64,000 nt of DNA from CAVSWT01 sp963731745 (lineage in GTDB: Bacteria > Bacteroidota > Ignavibacteria > Ignavibacteriales > Ignavibacteriaceae), in assembly GCA_963731745.1 (NCBI GenBank), contig CAVSWT010000015.1, positions 186,001 through 250,000 of the forward strand, in the 5' to 3' direction. Below the pieces are notes generated by a model, which was given only the letters and a program-made list of their open reading frames with translations, was not told the DNA's origin and made no database searches. Shown here piece by piece: positions 28,036 through 37,118 of this stretch. Position 1 is the first letter of the stretch; each line of letters opens with the position of its first letter. Position numbers and translations under genes: made by a program.

Positions 28036-29132
28036 TTATTCTTTTACAACTTCCGATTGAACATTATTGCCTTCTCTATTCATGAAAATTGTTTGAGTAG
28101 GATAAGCGAATTCTATTCCTCTGGATTCAAACTCTTCATAAATCTTTAAATTTATTGCCTGCTGTGTATCCATATATCTTACATAATCAGCACTCAAAAT
28201 ATAATACACAAACTCAAAATTTAAGCTGAAATCTCCGTAAGAAGCAAAATGGCCTCTATCGAATGTTACATCTTTCTGATCCTCAATTATCTTTCGAACC
28301 AGCGGCGGAATTTCGGAAAGCTGTTTTGCGGGAGTTTGATAAATTACACCAAGTTTAAACACCACGCGCCTGCGTTCCATTTTTTTATAATTATGAATTC
28401 TGGAATTTACCAAATCAGTATTTGAAAAAATTAATTGTTCTCCGCTTAAACTTCTAACACGTGTTGATTTAATCCCGATATATTCTACGCTGCCTACTTT
28501 ATCGCCGACAATTAAGAAATCGCCAATTTCAAAAGGCCTGTCAAAGAAAATTACAAAGTAACTGAAGAGATCTCCCAGAATAGTTTGTGCGGCTAAAGCT
28601 ATAGCAATACCGCCAATTCCAAGTCCTGCGATGGCAGCGGATATTTTAAATCCAAGATTATCAAGCACGAAAACTAAACCAACAATCCAAATAAGAATAT
28701 TTACAATTGTTAGTATTCCTCGTAATCTGTTTTTGCCGGTTTTCAAAATTGCTGTCCGGACCACTTTTTTTTCGAAGATATGTATCTAAACTATATCTAA
28801 CAATCGCGGTTATTGAGCGGAGTATAAAAAAAGTAATAATAATTACAGATGCTATTTCAATTCCCCGTTCAACTTTAGGCGGGAAGAACCAATATTTTTA
28901 TTGCAAGAATGAAAGCAGAAAAGTAAAGAAGCGGAATAACTGTTTTTTCAATACCTCTTACAATAAAATCGTCAATTGTTGTATCGGTTTTTTCTGACCA
29001 CCTATTTAATTTTTTAACTACAATTTTTTTAAAGATATATATAATTATTAGTCCAACTATGAATGAACCTAATGCCGTGAAGTAAACTGAAAGTGCATTG
29101 CCATAGTATACTTGAGATAAAAAATCACTCAT
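28036..29132 (-). CDS. Mechanosensitive ion channel (MscS family), broken by two single-base shifts
   Basis: Three frames join into one protein of about 364 residues. 29132-28875 gives the N terminus (MSDFLSQVYYGNAL..., two helices); the middle frame gives PPKVERGIEIASVIIITFF and LRSITAIVRYSLDTYLRKK; the last frame gives VNILIWIVGLVFVLDNLGFKISAAIAGLGIGGIAIALAAQTILGDLFSYF, the MscS pore helix and start of the beta domain. The first join is a C-run at about 28880-28882, the second an A8 run at about 28768-28775; each has one extra base. MscS channels release solutes on hypo-osmotic shock from the inner membrane. The pore-lining helix and cytoplasmic domain are complete. Confidence 0.88.
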
Positions 29133-29235
29133 TATTTATTTTCTCCTAATTTATTCGGAAATAAGAAAATAATATTTGCTGTTTAAAATTCAAGAAATAT
29201 TATAAAATAGTTTTAAATAGTAAGATTGATAAAGT

Positions 29236-29643
29236 TCAAACAGAGTATCTCTCAATTATAAAATCTGGAATTCTAATTGGTTTACCGCTTTTAATTGAAA
29301 TCATGGTGTAGATTAAAAATCCTTCTGCGGCAACTTTGCTGTTTTCTTTTTTTACTATCCAAAAATTTACTTTTGATTGGGCTCCATTTACAGAATCAAT
29401 TTGAGTACGAACAAGTATTTGATCATTTAACGATAAAGCCCTTTTGTATTCAATATGTGATGTACTTATAACCCAATTGAAATCATTTTCGTGAAATTCA
29501 TTCATTGGCATTTTATAATTTTTATTCATTTGATCATATCGGGCTGCAAGAACATAGTCCAAATATTTAGTATTATGAACATGATTATTCATATCAATAT
29601 CATCAGGGCGAATCATGATTTCTGATTCAAAAATTGAATACAT
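29236..29643 (-). CDS. Acyl-CoA thioesterase (hot-dog fold, 4-hydroxybenzoyl-CoA thioesterase type)
   Basis: 135 residues. The N-terminal IRPDDIDMNNHVHNTKYLDYVLAARYDQ is the hallmark of the FadM/YbgC thioesterase group (DxDxxxHxxxxxYxxxxxxAR), with Asp17 the likely catalytic residue. The second half SHIEYKRALSLNDQILVRTQI is also typical. It hydrolyses acyl-CoA in the cytoplasm; chain length preference is unknown. Confidence 0.9.
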   Translation of the reverse strand: MYSIFESEIMIRPDDIDMNNHVHNTKYLDYVLAARYDQMNKNYKMPMNEFHENDFNWVISTSHIEYKRALSLNDQILVRTQIDSVNGAQSKVNFWIVKKENSKVAAEGFLIYTMISIKSGKPIRIPDFIIERYSV

Positions 29644-29772
29644 AATAAATTTGAAAATTATTTATTGAGATTATTAATTACAAAAATAAGTAATTAATTA
29701 TTAATGTGGTTTGCGGAGAGTTAAAACGAAATCCTATAATAAAAAATAAGCTGATGAGAATACTGATTATTT

Positions 29773-30783
29773 TTATTCCCACCAGTCTTCAATATCAAAT
29801 CTTGAAGATTTCAATTTGGCTTGAGCATTTTCCAAAGCTTGAGAACTGTAGAAAAATTTTGCGTTGCCGGTTGCTTGAATATCTACACTTTTTCCAACGA
29901 ATACAGCACCGCCATAAATTCCAGCATTTCCAACCGTCTTAGTTATTAGCTTAGATTCACCGTACGCAATAACTATTCCTTTGAAGGTGAAATTTCCGCT
30001 CATTGTTAAATTTCCGTTGACAATCATAATTCCATAACCATCTGCGCTTCCGGTTAAATGAACATCACCGTTTACAACAGTTATTTTAGGTGTATCCCAT
30101 GTTCCTAATTGGGTTCCATCACTATAAGTACCTGGAGCGAGATTAATATCTGCGGCGAAAATAAAATCCTTCGCCAGCTGCGTCCAATCTCTTGTATCAG
30201 TAATTGAATGAACGCTTGGATCGCCGCCAGCACCATCTATGCTTCCATACATTTTAGGCTTTACATCATTTATGAAATCGGCGCTATCTGACGGTGTATC
30301 TACAGCAACACCAGGTAAAGCTGTTTTTGGACCTGCAGAGCCATCAATGTTTGTATCATTTCCGCTTATAGACATATTTCCGTTTAAATTTAAATCCGTA
30401 TTATCTGATGTAACATACAAGGCAGCATTAATACTCGGCATGGCAATAGGACTTCTTTTTGCAGTCACCTTTGCTTCGTGAGTTACACCATCAAATGTTG
30501 CAATCGATTTAATTTCCATTGCACTATCAGGACCAGATATGGAGACGTCATAGGTACCGCTTGCAAGCTTATTATTTCGAAAAATGCCATGGAGGGTTTT
30601 ATCTCTTCTCAGTTTTTCAAGGTAAATTTCAACTCCAGAATTTGCAATTAAGCGGGATTTAGTGTTATCATAAAAATCGACTGTTGATTGAATCCCTTGA
30701 CTATTATTAGCATTCAAATCTATAATTAAAAAACTAATTAAGACTGTAACGCCTAACGCTAATATGATTGATGCTTTTCCCAT
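29773..30783 (-). CDS. PilX-like protein, second copy (cassette 2, third gene)
   Basis: 336 residues. It starts MGKASIILALGVTVLISFLII, a membrane helix beginning almost at residue 1, followed by a helical stretch (QSTVDFYDNTKSRLIANSGVEIYLEKLRRD) and beta-rich repeats. The C-terminal half has the ITVVNGDVHLTGSADGYGIMIVNGNLTMSGNFTFKGIVIAYG pattern seen in PilX-type minor pilins and polymer-forming proteins. It starts one base after the stop of the PilW-like gene. The counterpart in cassette 1 is the gene at 31955-33157. No function known; assembly of a surface filament is inference. Confidence 0.6.
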   Translation of the reverse strand: MGKASIILALGVTVLISFLIIDLNANNSQGIQSTVDFYDNTKSRLIANSGVEIYLEKLRRDKTLHGIFRNNKLASGTYDVSISGPDSAMEIKSIATFDGVTHEAKVTAKRSPIAMPSINAALYVTSDNTDLNLNGNMSISGNDTNIDGSAGPKTALPGVAVDTPSDSADFINDVKPKMYGSIDGAGGDPSVHSITDTRDWTQLAKDFIFAADINLAPGTYSDGTQLGTWDTPKITVVNGDVHLTGSADGYGIMIVNGNLTMSGNFTFKGIVIAYGESKLITKTVGNAGIYGGAVFVGKSVDIQATGNAKFFYSSQALENAQAKLKSSRFDIEDWWE

Positions 30784-30784
30784 T

Positions 30785-31333
30785 TTACATATTCCTTGGA
30801 TTTATTGTCATTTCCCAATATGTAAATATATATTTGTCGTTTACCGGCTCAGGAGATTCGACCCAAATTTCAGTTTTAATATATTTTACGTCATTTAATA
30901 CTGCTGTCGGTTGTTGTTTTTCATCTAAATAACTAAATCTTAAATCTGTTATTCCTAATGATGGCCCTCTTGCCGTATCCCCATTTACTACCCGAAGAAG
31001 AACTTTATCATGCGGATTGGATGTAAATGAAACTTCTGTTGAATCACTAAGTGCATAACCAACTACGTCTTCTACTCCGTTAGTATCAATATCTGCATAA
31101 AAACTAATTCGTTTATTTTGTGCACTGATTAATGGCTGGCCCTTATGTTTAAAACCAATTTTTCTTAAATCATAAGTTAACATTTCTGCTAGTGTTTTTG
31201 AGTTTTGCATTAGTTGTAATTCTGTGTTTGAAGAATATCTTGCTTGAGAAGAATACATGTTAAGATTCAAAAACATAGTAAAAATAATTCCACCAACTAT
31301 TGTTGCTCCTAATATATCTAGTAGTACGTTCAT
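30785..31333 (-). CDS. PilW-like protein, second copy (cassette 2, second gene)
   Basis: 182 residues. N terminus MNVLLDILGATIVGGIIFTMFLNLN is a membrane helix without a prepilin leader; the next part NSKTLAEMLTYDLRKIGFKHKG has the helix and DxRKxG of PilW-type minor pilins. The downstream blocks ISFYADIDTNGVEDVVGYA and LGITDLRFSYLDEKQQPT align with the 199-residue protein encoded at 33170-33769 (FRKIGY, IEFLTDENNDSKVD, LGVTQFDLKYFD). It lies 14 bases after the PilV-like gene. Inference: minor pilin-like subunit. Confidence 0.6.
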   Translation of the reverse strand: MNVLLDILGATIVGGIIFTMFLNLNMYSSQARYSSNTELQLMQNSKTLAEMLTYDLRKIGFKHKGQPLISAQNKRISFYADIDTNGVEDVVGYALSDSTEVSFTSNPHDKVLLRVVNGDTARGPSLGITDLRFSYLDEKQQPTAVLNDVKYIKTEIWVESPEPVNDKYIFTYWEMTINPRNM

Positions 31334-31347
31334 GTTTTATCTAGATT

Positions 31348-31833
31348 TTATTTCAAAGTAAATATATATGAAACTTGAACCGGGGTATTGAGATAAGGAC
31401 TTGTTACTGTGATTGTGGCTCTTTTATAAAAAGTTTGATATGAAACTGCTTTATCAGGATTATCTTTATCAACATATTGAACTTTACAGGAAACAAAATA
31501 ATCTTCGGCATGTGGTGCAGTGATGTATTTTGTGTAGCCATTAAAGTCATCTATATCATTGAAAGTTTCGAAAGTTTCGTACTGATTATGGCCAAGCCCA
31601 CTTGGTGGTGTTAAATCATTTGGATTAGTTGTGGGAAAATCAACCGTGGCGGCATCAAAACTTTTTTGCTTAATAATTTCAAGCATATCATCAGCTAATG
31701 AAAAGGCTGTTAAAACTACAGAATTTTCTGTATCGACTGTAGAACTTTGCAAAACACTTGAATTAAAATTCAAGGAAGCAAATGACAAAATGACCATTGA
31801 GCCTATTGTTAGCATTGATTGAATGTTGTTCAT
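31348..31833 (-). CDS. PilV-like protein, second copy (cassette 2, first gene)
   Basis: 161 residues. N-terminal helix MLTIGSMVILSFASLNFNSSV, then ADDMLEIIKQKSFDA, then DLTPPSGLGHNQYETFETFNDIDDFNGYTK, which closely matches DLTAPSGLGPGNSETYTTFNDVDDFNGYTK in the protein at 33779-34273. The fold pattern resembles PilV-type minor pilins. No GFTLIE leader is present. An AGGTGC site precedes the ATG. It starts 121 bases after cassette 1, so a separate promoter is possible. Confidence 0.6.
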   Translation of the reverse strand: MNNIQSMLTIGSMVILSFASLNFNSSVLQSSTVDTENSVVLTAFSLADDMLEIIKQKSFDAATVDFPTTNPNDLTPPSGLGHNQYETFETFNDIDDFNGYTKYITAPHAEDYFVSCKVQYVDKDNPDKAVSYQTFYKRATITVTSPYLNTPVQVSYIFTLK

Positions 31834-31954
31834 ATTGCACCTAAATGGAGATTTTTACATACTTTAATCAAAAATTATACCTTTAAGAAACTTTCATTTT
31901 TATAATCATTTTCATAAGATAGACTGCAATTCTTACTGTCATAGGTAAACCTTA

Positions 31955-33157
31955 CTATTCAAGCCAGGAAACAATTTCAAAAGCTCCCGTGCCAGGATAA
32001 AAAGGTGGTGAACTTAACATTAAGCGTTGGTCATATCTATATCTTTTGCTAAAACCGTGGTTTATAGTACTTCCGCTAAATGTACCAACTGCTGCTCTGG
32101 TATCCTGAATAATTCCGCCTAACAATTGTATTTCGCCGCTGACAGGCCTTTTATCATAATTCTCAGCTCCAAATCCTCCAGTTTGACAATATACAGATGC
32201 ATCAATTTTTATATCATTATGATTTGCTGAATTGTCTGTTACCCTGACATCATTATAGGCAAGAATTCCTAATAAATCTTTTGAAGATGGATCATCTCTG
32301 GGATCGGTTTTATAAACAATATCATCATCGATATAAATTGATTTAGAAGTTGCAACTGAGTATTGGCCTTCAACAGTGCCTTGCAGTCTGATAATTGCAT
32401 CTTTGGCAAAAACAACCCCATTTGGTGCTGCCTTTGTGAGATCTTCTTCCAGCCAGACTTTATTATATCTATATTTATATTTTAGAATCTGATTTTCGAA
32501 TTTTAAATAGACGGTATCTTTACCCTGAAAAACAAGTCCACCTGCATATGCAGCATCGGCCAGCTGATCAATCCCGTTAGCAGGCATAGGAAGATTGACT
32601 CCTGGATCTAATCCGCCATAAAATTTAGGATCATTCCATGAATATTGATATTTAATTAAATCATTTCTGTAACTCACTTTTCCATAGAAAACTGGTCTTT
32701 CAGAAATCCTTAAACTGCCATTTGTATGAAATGGCCCCCAAACAGTGTCGCCGGAAATCCACCAAATGTTTGATGGTTCAACTCTCGAGTAATAAGCAAA
32801 TTTAGAAAACTTACTCGGCTTTAAAATAACTTCAACTGTTTTGGAGTAATCATCATAGGTGCCCCTTGCGGAAACCATTTTGATGTTTCTGAATGCATCA
32901 ATAGTTCTCACTTCAACATTAATTTTTCCGCCCGAGTAACTTTTATTAGTAAACCCTGTTTTCCAGGTTGGATCAAAAAATATTTGGTTCGCCGCCATAT
33001 TAGCGCCACTCACAGCAATATTGTGAGCTACTGTTGATTTATAGTAATCACCCATGTTATCTACTGCGCGATTAGAGATATTTCCATAATTTGTTCCTTT
33101 TACTAAAAAAACAACACTAAATCCTAGCAATAAAAAAAGAATACCTTTGCCTGCCAT
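31955..33157 (-). CDS. PilX-like protein, first copy (cassette 1, third gene)
   Basis: 400 residues. Begins MAGKGILFLLLGFSVVFLVKG, again a membrane helix at once, then a helix with NIAVSGANMAANQIFFDPTW as in PilX-type minor pilins. The middle FNTNG/GPFHTNGSLRISERPVFYGKV and AKDAIIRLQGTVEGQYSVATSKSIYIDDDIVY are typical of the beta-solenoid part of such proteins. Its N-terminal GK motif is shared with the copy at 29773. It follows the PilW-like gene by 12 bases. The family has been called DUF4900-like in some relatives; I am not certain of that. Confidence 0.6.
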   Translation of the reverse strand: MAGKGILFLLLGFSVVFLVKGTNYGNISNRAVDNMGDYYKSTVAHNIAVSGANMAANQIFFDPTWKTGFTNKSYSGGKINVEVRTIDAFRNIKMVSARGTYDDYSKTVEVILKPSKFSKFAYYSRVEPSNIWWISGDTVWGPFHTNGSLRISERPVFYGKVSYRNDLIKYQYSWNDPKFYGGLDPGVNLPMPANGIDQLADAAYAGGLVFQGKDTVYLKFENQILKYKYRYNKVWLEEDLTKAAPNGVVFAKDAIIRLQGTVEGQYSVATSKSIYIDDDIVYKTDPRDDPSSKDLLGILAYNDVRVTDNSANHNDIKIDASVYCQTGGFGAENYDKRPVSGEIQLLGGIIQDTRAAVGTFSGSTINHGFSKRYRYDQRLMLSSPPFYPGTGAFEIVSWLE

Positions 33158-33169
33158 AATCTTATCTCC

Positions 33170-33769
33170 TTACCTGCTGCGTAAATTCCTGGCTGCTAAT
33201 CTAATTTGCCGCCAAAAAACTGTGTTATATTTATCATCATAAGCAGCTGGATCTTCAACTGTTATGTTAATTTGAATAGTATGAATTTCACCTGGCACTG
33301 TAATCGGGAACGGAATTTCCTGATTAAAAACGTCAAAATATTTTAAATCAAATTGCGTTACTCCCAGATTTGTTGAAACAGGCGGTTCATTATTCAATAG
33401 CCGATATAAAAATCTATCTCGTGGATTTGGAGTGTCGCGAAGTTCGCTAGGCGGCCCAATATAATAAATCATTTTATCAACTTTTGAATCATTATTTTCA
33501 TCAGTTAAAAATTCGATTCTATGTGCGTCTGCATATAAAATTGCTTTGGAAGGGTCTGGGATTTTTTCCCAATCAGCACAGTACCCTATTTTTCTAAAAT
33601 CATGTTCTAGAATCTGAACCACTGTAGTTAAATATTGTTGAACTGCAAGATCTCCGCTGCTTATATAAGTGTTTTCTACTGTGGCATCATTTAATCGCAA
33701 TAAAATCAACATCAGCATTCCGCTGATGACAATTGAACCAAGTATATCTAATATTACACTATAACCCAT
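33170..33769 (-). CDS. PilW-like protein, first copy (cassette 1, second gene)
   Basis: 199 residues. MGYSVILDILGSIVISGMLMLILLRLN is strikingly like the mature N terminus of PilW (GFTLIELxxxxVISGILLL), but the leader is reduced to MG and the Glu5 position is Leu, with Asp one residue later. The helix is followed by QQYLTTVVQILEHDFRKIGYC. C-terminal half: SNLGVTQFDLKYFD, HTIQINITVEDP. It starts 9 bases after the PilV-like gene. Minor pilin-like role is inferred from this architecture and gene order. Confidence 0.62.
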   Translation of the reverse strand: MGYSVILDILGSIVISGMLMLILLRLNDATVENTYISSGDLAVQQYLTTVVQILEHDFRKIGYCADWEKIPDPSKAILYADAHRIEFLTDENNDSKVDKMIYYIGPPSELRDTPNPRDRFLYRLLNNEPPVSTNLGVTQFDLKYFDVFNQEIPFPITVPGEIHTIQINITVEDPAAYDDKYNTVFWRQIRLAARNLRSR

Positions 33770-33778
33770 TTATATTAC

Positions 33779-34273
33779 CTATCTAAAAAACCAATAGCTA
33801 ACGACAGAAGATAAAACAAACACATCATTAGAAGATGGTGTTGTTACAGTTACTGTAATTCGTTTATGCCAAGTTTTGTAATTAACAGGTTGATCCGGGT
33901 TTTGGGGCGAAACATATTCAACTTTTGTGGATAAATAAAAAATTGCCGAAGGTAAAGTTGAATCAACCTTTGTATATCCATTAAAATCATCAACATCATT
34001 AAAAGTTGTATATGTTTCTGAATTGCCTGGTCCTAATCCGCTTGGAGCCGTCAAATCGTTTACATTGGAAATTGAATTGGAAGAAGTGTTTTGGTCAAAA
34101 GACTTACCTGTTGCTTCCTCGATTATGGAAGTTGCAAGTGACGTTGCAAGTACACCAAACTTTGTCTCTAATAACACACTATTGGTTGTTAAAATTGTAT
34201 TATTAACGCGTAAAATCATAACGGCTAAAAGCATCATTGCTCCTACCGAAAGGAGTGATTCTCCTGAGTTCAT
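33779..34273 (-). CDS. PilV-like protein, first copy (cassette 1, first gene)
   Basis: About 164 residues from the Met at 34273; the frame extends to 34312 but the paralogue at 31348 supports the shorter start. MNSGESLLSVGAMMLLAVMILRVNN is a membrane helix with a Gly four residues in, followed by LATSLATSIIEEATGKSFDQ, as in PilV minor pilins, and DLTAPSGLGPGNSETYTTFNDVDDFNGYTK. The Glu sits at +1 after Gly, not at +5 as in true prepilins. First gene of the duplicated cassette; 184 bases separate it from hisIE, where several TGACG motifs lie. Confidence 0.62.
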   Translation of the reverse strand: MNSGESLLSVGAMMLLAVMILRVNNTILTTNSVLLETKFGVLATSLATSIIEEATGKSFDQNTSSNSISNVNDLTAPSGLGPGNSETYTTFNDVDDFNGYTKVDSTLPSAIFYLSTKVEYVSPQNPDQPVNYKTWHKRITVTVTTPSSNDVFVLSSVVSYWFFR

Positions 34274-34374
34274 ATGTGACACCACTTTTTTGGTTTTGAC
34301 CTTTAAATTCAACTATGATGCCCCCAACAAGGTTTACATAAGAGGGTATTTCATGATTTTATTGGAAGTACAAA

Positions 34375-34417
34375 CGTCAATTTTGTCCGCTCGTCAAAAA
34401 TGACGTCACAAATGTCA
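34375..34417 (-). promoter_or_regulatory. Cluster of TGACG repeats upstream of the pilin-like cassette
   Basis: Read on the minus strand, TGACG occurs three times (34404-34408, 34392-34396, 34375-34379) plus a TGACA at 34413-34417, all in the same direction. They lie about 100-145 bases upstream of the start at 34273 and downstream of hisIE. This arrangement may be an operator or activator site. No known motif is matched with confidence. Confidence 0.35.
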
Positions 34418-34457
34418 GGGTATAATTAATGAGGAATGAATAATATTTATTTGAGGA

Positions 34458-35070
34458 TTATTTAGATCGGTTTTTAAGATTCGCAACTATTTCCGAAAAC
34501 TCAATATTCTTATCCGCAAGCATAACAAATAAATGGTAAATAAGATCAGAAGTTTCGTTAATGATTTCATTTTTATCGTTGTTTTTAGCGGCTATAACAG
34601 TTTCAATTGATTCTTCGCCAACTTTTTGAATTATACGATTCTCCCCCTGCATAAATAATTTTGTTGTGTAGCTTTTTTCAGGAAGATTTGCTTTGCGGTC
34701 TTTAATTAATGAAAACAATTCATTTAAAAAACTAATTGAAGAATCTGGTTCAACATCTTCAAAGCAGGAATAATTTCCGGTATGGCATGTTGGCCCATCT
34801 GGATTTACATAAATTAAAAGCGAATCATTATCACAATCAGTTTTTAATATCTACCAAGTGTAAATAATTTTTAGATGTTTCACCTTTTGTCCATAAGCGA
34901 TTTTTTGTGCGTGAAAAAAAAGTAACAAGATTTGTTTGAATAGTTTTATTTAGGGACTCTTCATTCATAAAGCCTAACATTAAAATTTGATCTGTATTCT
35001 GATCAACAATTATTGCAGGGATTAATCCATTTAACTTTTTGAAATTTAATTCATCAATTCTTAAATTCAT
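34458..35070 (-). CDS. hisIE: Phosphoribosyl-AMP cyclohydrolase / phosphoribosyl-ATP pyrophosphatase, broken by one frameshift
   Basis: HisI lies at 35070-34837 (GLIPAIIVDQNTDQILMLGFMNEESL, FFSRTKNRLWTKGETSKNYLHL) and stops after VDIKN. In another frame the HisI zinc segment CDNDSLLIYVNPDGPTCHTGNYSC follows and runs on into HisE (RIIQKVGEESIETVIAA). The join is an A5 run at about 34840-34845 where four A would restore VDIKTDCDND. Restored length is about 203 residues, the usual length of the fused enzyme. It performs steps 2 and 3 of histidine synthesis. An AAGGAAT site in the end of hisF precedes the ATG. Confidence 0.93.
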
Positions 35071-35072
35071 TT

Positions 35073-35828
35073 TTAATTCCTTACAACAACATTTTTTTTT
35101 GATAAATATTCTTTTAATTCTTTGATGGGAAGAATGTTAAAATGAAATAAGCTGGCAGCCAAACACGCATCAACATTTGCTTTTGAAAATGCATCAAAAA
35201 AATCTTGCTTATTACCAGCACCGCCTGATGCTATAACCGGCACACTAACTTCCGAAGTTAGTGCAGATAAAAATTCTAAATCATAACCTTGCTTTGTTCC
35301 GTCTTTATCCATAGAAGTTAAAAGAATTTCACCAGCGCCAAGTTCAACAGTTTTTTTACACCAATTCAATCCTACAAATTCAGTTTCTTCTCTTCCGCCT
35401 TTAATGAATACTTTATATGAAGAATTTATTTTCTTAACATCAATAGCTGCAACGGTAGCTTGACTCCCAAATTGCTTTGCTGATTCAGAAATCAATTGTG
35501 GATTTTTTATAATCGCCGTATTAAGAGAAACCTTGTCAGCTCCAGCTTTTAATAATGCCTCAATATCTTTTATCTCAGAAATTCCACCGCCGACAGTAAA
35601 AGGAATTCTAACTGCCTTAGCAACTTCTGTAACAAGATTAATTAATATTTTTCTTTTTTCATTTGAAGCAGTTATATCCAAAAAAACTAATTCATCTGCT
35701 CCTTCTTTAGAATATCTTTCTGCAAGCTCAACCGGTGAACCCGCATCAACAAGATTTATGAAGTTTGTTCCTTTAACAACTCGCCCATCTTTAACATCAA
35801 GACAAGGGATTATTCTTTTACTCAACAA
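35073..35828 (-). CDS. hisF: Imidazole glycerol phosphate synthase, cyclase subunit
   Basis: 251 residues, a TIM barrel. Catalytic Asp11 (PCLDVKDGRVVKG) and Asp130 (VAAIDVKK) are in place, with phosphate-binding GGGIS and ASGGAG loops. It works with HisH to make IGP and AICAR. It overlaps hisA by 11 bases upstream and ends two bases before hisIE. Confidence 0.97.
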   Translation of the reverse strand: MLSKRIIPCLDVKDGRVVKGTNFINLVDAGSPVELAERYSKEGADELVFLDITASNEKRKILINLVTEVAKAVRIPFTVGGGISEIKDIEALLKAGADKVSLNTAIIKNPQLISESAKQFGSQATVAAIDVKKINSSYKVFIKGGREETEFVGLNWCKKTVELGAGEILLTSMDKDGTKQGYDLEFLSALTSEVSVPVIASGGAGNKQDFFDAFSKANVDACLAASLFHFNILPIKELKEYLSKKNVVVRN

Positions 35829-36537
35829 GTCCGGCTAACTCCTCCAAATCAATTTTTTCTTCATATATTGCTTTACCAATAATTGCTGCATATATACCAA
35901 ACACTTTTAATTTTTTGACATCTTCAATATCTTTTACTCCGCCAGAAGCTATTAATTTTATTTCGGGAAATCTTTTAGATATTCTTTTATACAGCTCAAT
36001 ATTAGCGCCGGTAAGCATTCCATCTTTTGAAATATCCGTACACAAAAATTTTTCTATACCTTGTTCCAAACAATAATCAATATGATCATAAACCGTAATT
36101 TCTGTATCTTCCTGCCATCCACTTATCTGCACAATATCATCAAGTACGTCAACAGCACAAACAATTTTTTCTGCTGAAAATTGTTTTATAATTAATTCGA
36201 ACTCTTCTTTGTTTTTTACTGAAAGAGAACCGATAACAGCGAAGTCAACTCCGGCACTAAAGCCTTCGGCAGCGGTTTTTACATCTCTAATCCCGCCGCC
36301 AAATTGTATTTGTAAATTTGTTTCTGATTTGATTTCTTCAATTGTTTTTAAGGCTGCAAATTTCCCTTCTTTAGCTCCTTCAAGGTCAACAATATGAATT
36401 AATTTAAATCCCAATGATTCATAAAGCTTTGCTTGACTTAAGGGTAAATGCTTATAGTAGGTTATATTGTCGAAACTGCCTTTGGTTAATCGGACAATTT
36501 TATTTTCGTAAATATCAATTGAAGGTATTATTAACAT
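35818..36537 (-). CDS. hisA: ProFAR isomerase
   Basis: 239 residues, a TIM barrel paralogous to HisF. Catalytic Asp8 (IIPSIDIYENKIVRL) and Asp130 (AVDVLDD) are present, as are QFGGGIRD and IASGGV. It isomerises ProFAR in the fourth step of histidine synthesis. It overlaps hisH by 7 bases and hisF by 11. Confidence 0.97.
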   Translation of the reverse strand: MLIIPSIDIYENKIVRLTKGSFDNITYYKHLPLSQAKLYESLGFKLIHIVDLEGAKEGKFAALKTIEEIKSETNLQIQFGGGIRDVKTAAEGFSAGVDFAVIGSLSVKNKEEFELIIKQFSAEKIVCAVDVLDDIVQISGWQEDTEITVYDHIDYCLEQGIEKFLCTDISKDGMLTGANIELYKRISKRFPEIKLIASGGVKDIEDVKKLKVFGIYAAIIGKAIYEEKIDLEELAGLVE

Positions 36538-37118
36538 AATTCAATAAAGTTTTTTAATAATTGCAAACCTGCGTTACTTGATTTTTCAGGGTGAAATTGA
36601 ACGCCATAAAAATTTCCTTTCTCCATCGCCGCACTGAACAGAACATCATGCTCAGCCTTTGCAGTTGTGTATTCATTTACAGGTACATAATAAGAATTTG
36701 CGAAATAAAATCTTGTGCCATTTTTTATGTTTGTAAACAATTTACTTTCTTTCACAATTTCAACTTCATTCCATCCCATATGAGGAACTTTTACTTTTGT
36801 ATTATCAAATTTTTTAGCTGTTCCGGGAAAGGCTCCTAGACAGGCAACATTACCTTCTTCAGACTTTTCAACCATTAATTGAAGCCCAAGACAAATACCA
36901 AGCATAGGTTTAATGCACATCCGCAAAACGGAAAATAAATTTAGAAGATGAAGCTTTCTAATTGCAAAAGAAGCTTCGCCGACTCCTGGAAAAATAATTT
37001 TATTAGCGCGAATGATTTCAGTTTCATTTTTAGTGATAACAAAATCATGCTTCAACTCGGTTAAAGAATTTGCTACAGAAGCAACATTCCCGGCACCGTA
37101 GTCAATTAAAGCAATCAT
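36531..37118 (-). CDS. hisH: Imidazole glycerol phosphate synthase, glutamine amidotransferase subunit
   Basis: 195 residues. Class I amidotransferase: the nucleophile Cys76 in LGICLGLQLM, and the His176-Pro-Glu178 pair in VQFHPEKSS. It makes ammonia from glutamine for HisF. The start overlaps the stop of hisB by 4 bases (ATGA), as expected for coupled translation. Confidence 0.97.
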   Translation of the reverse strand: MIALIDYGAGNVASVANSLTELKHDFVITKNETEIIRANKIIFPGVGEASFAIRKLHLLNLFSVLRMCIKPMLGICLGLQLMVEKSEEGNVACLGAFPGTAKKFDNTKVKVPHMGWNEVEIVKESKLFTNIKNGTRFYFANSYYVPVNEYTTAKAEHDVLFSAAMEKGNFYGVQFHPEKSSNAGLQLLKNFIELC

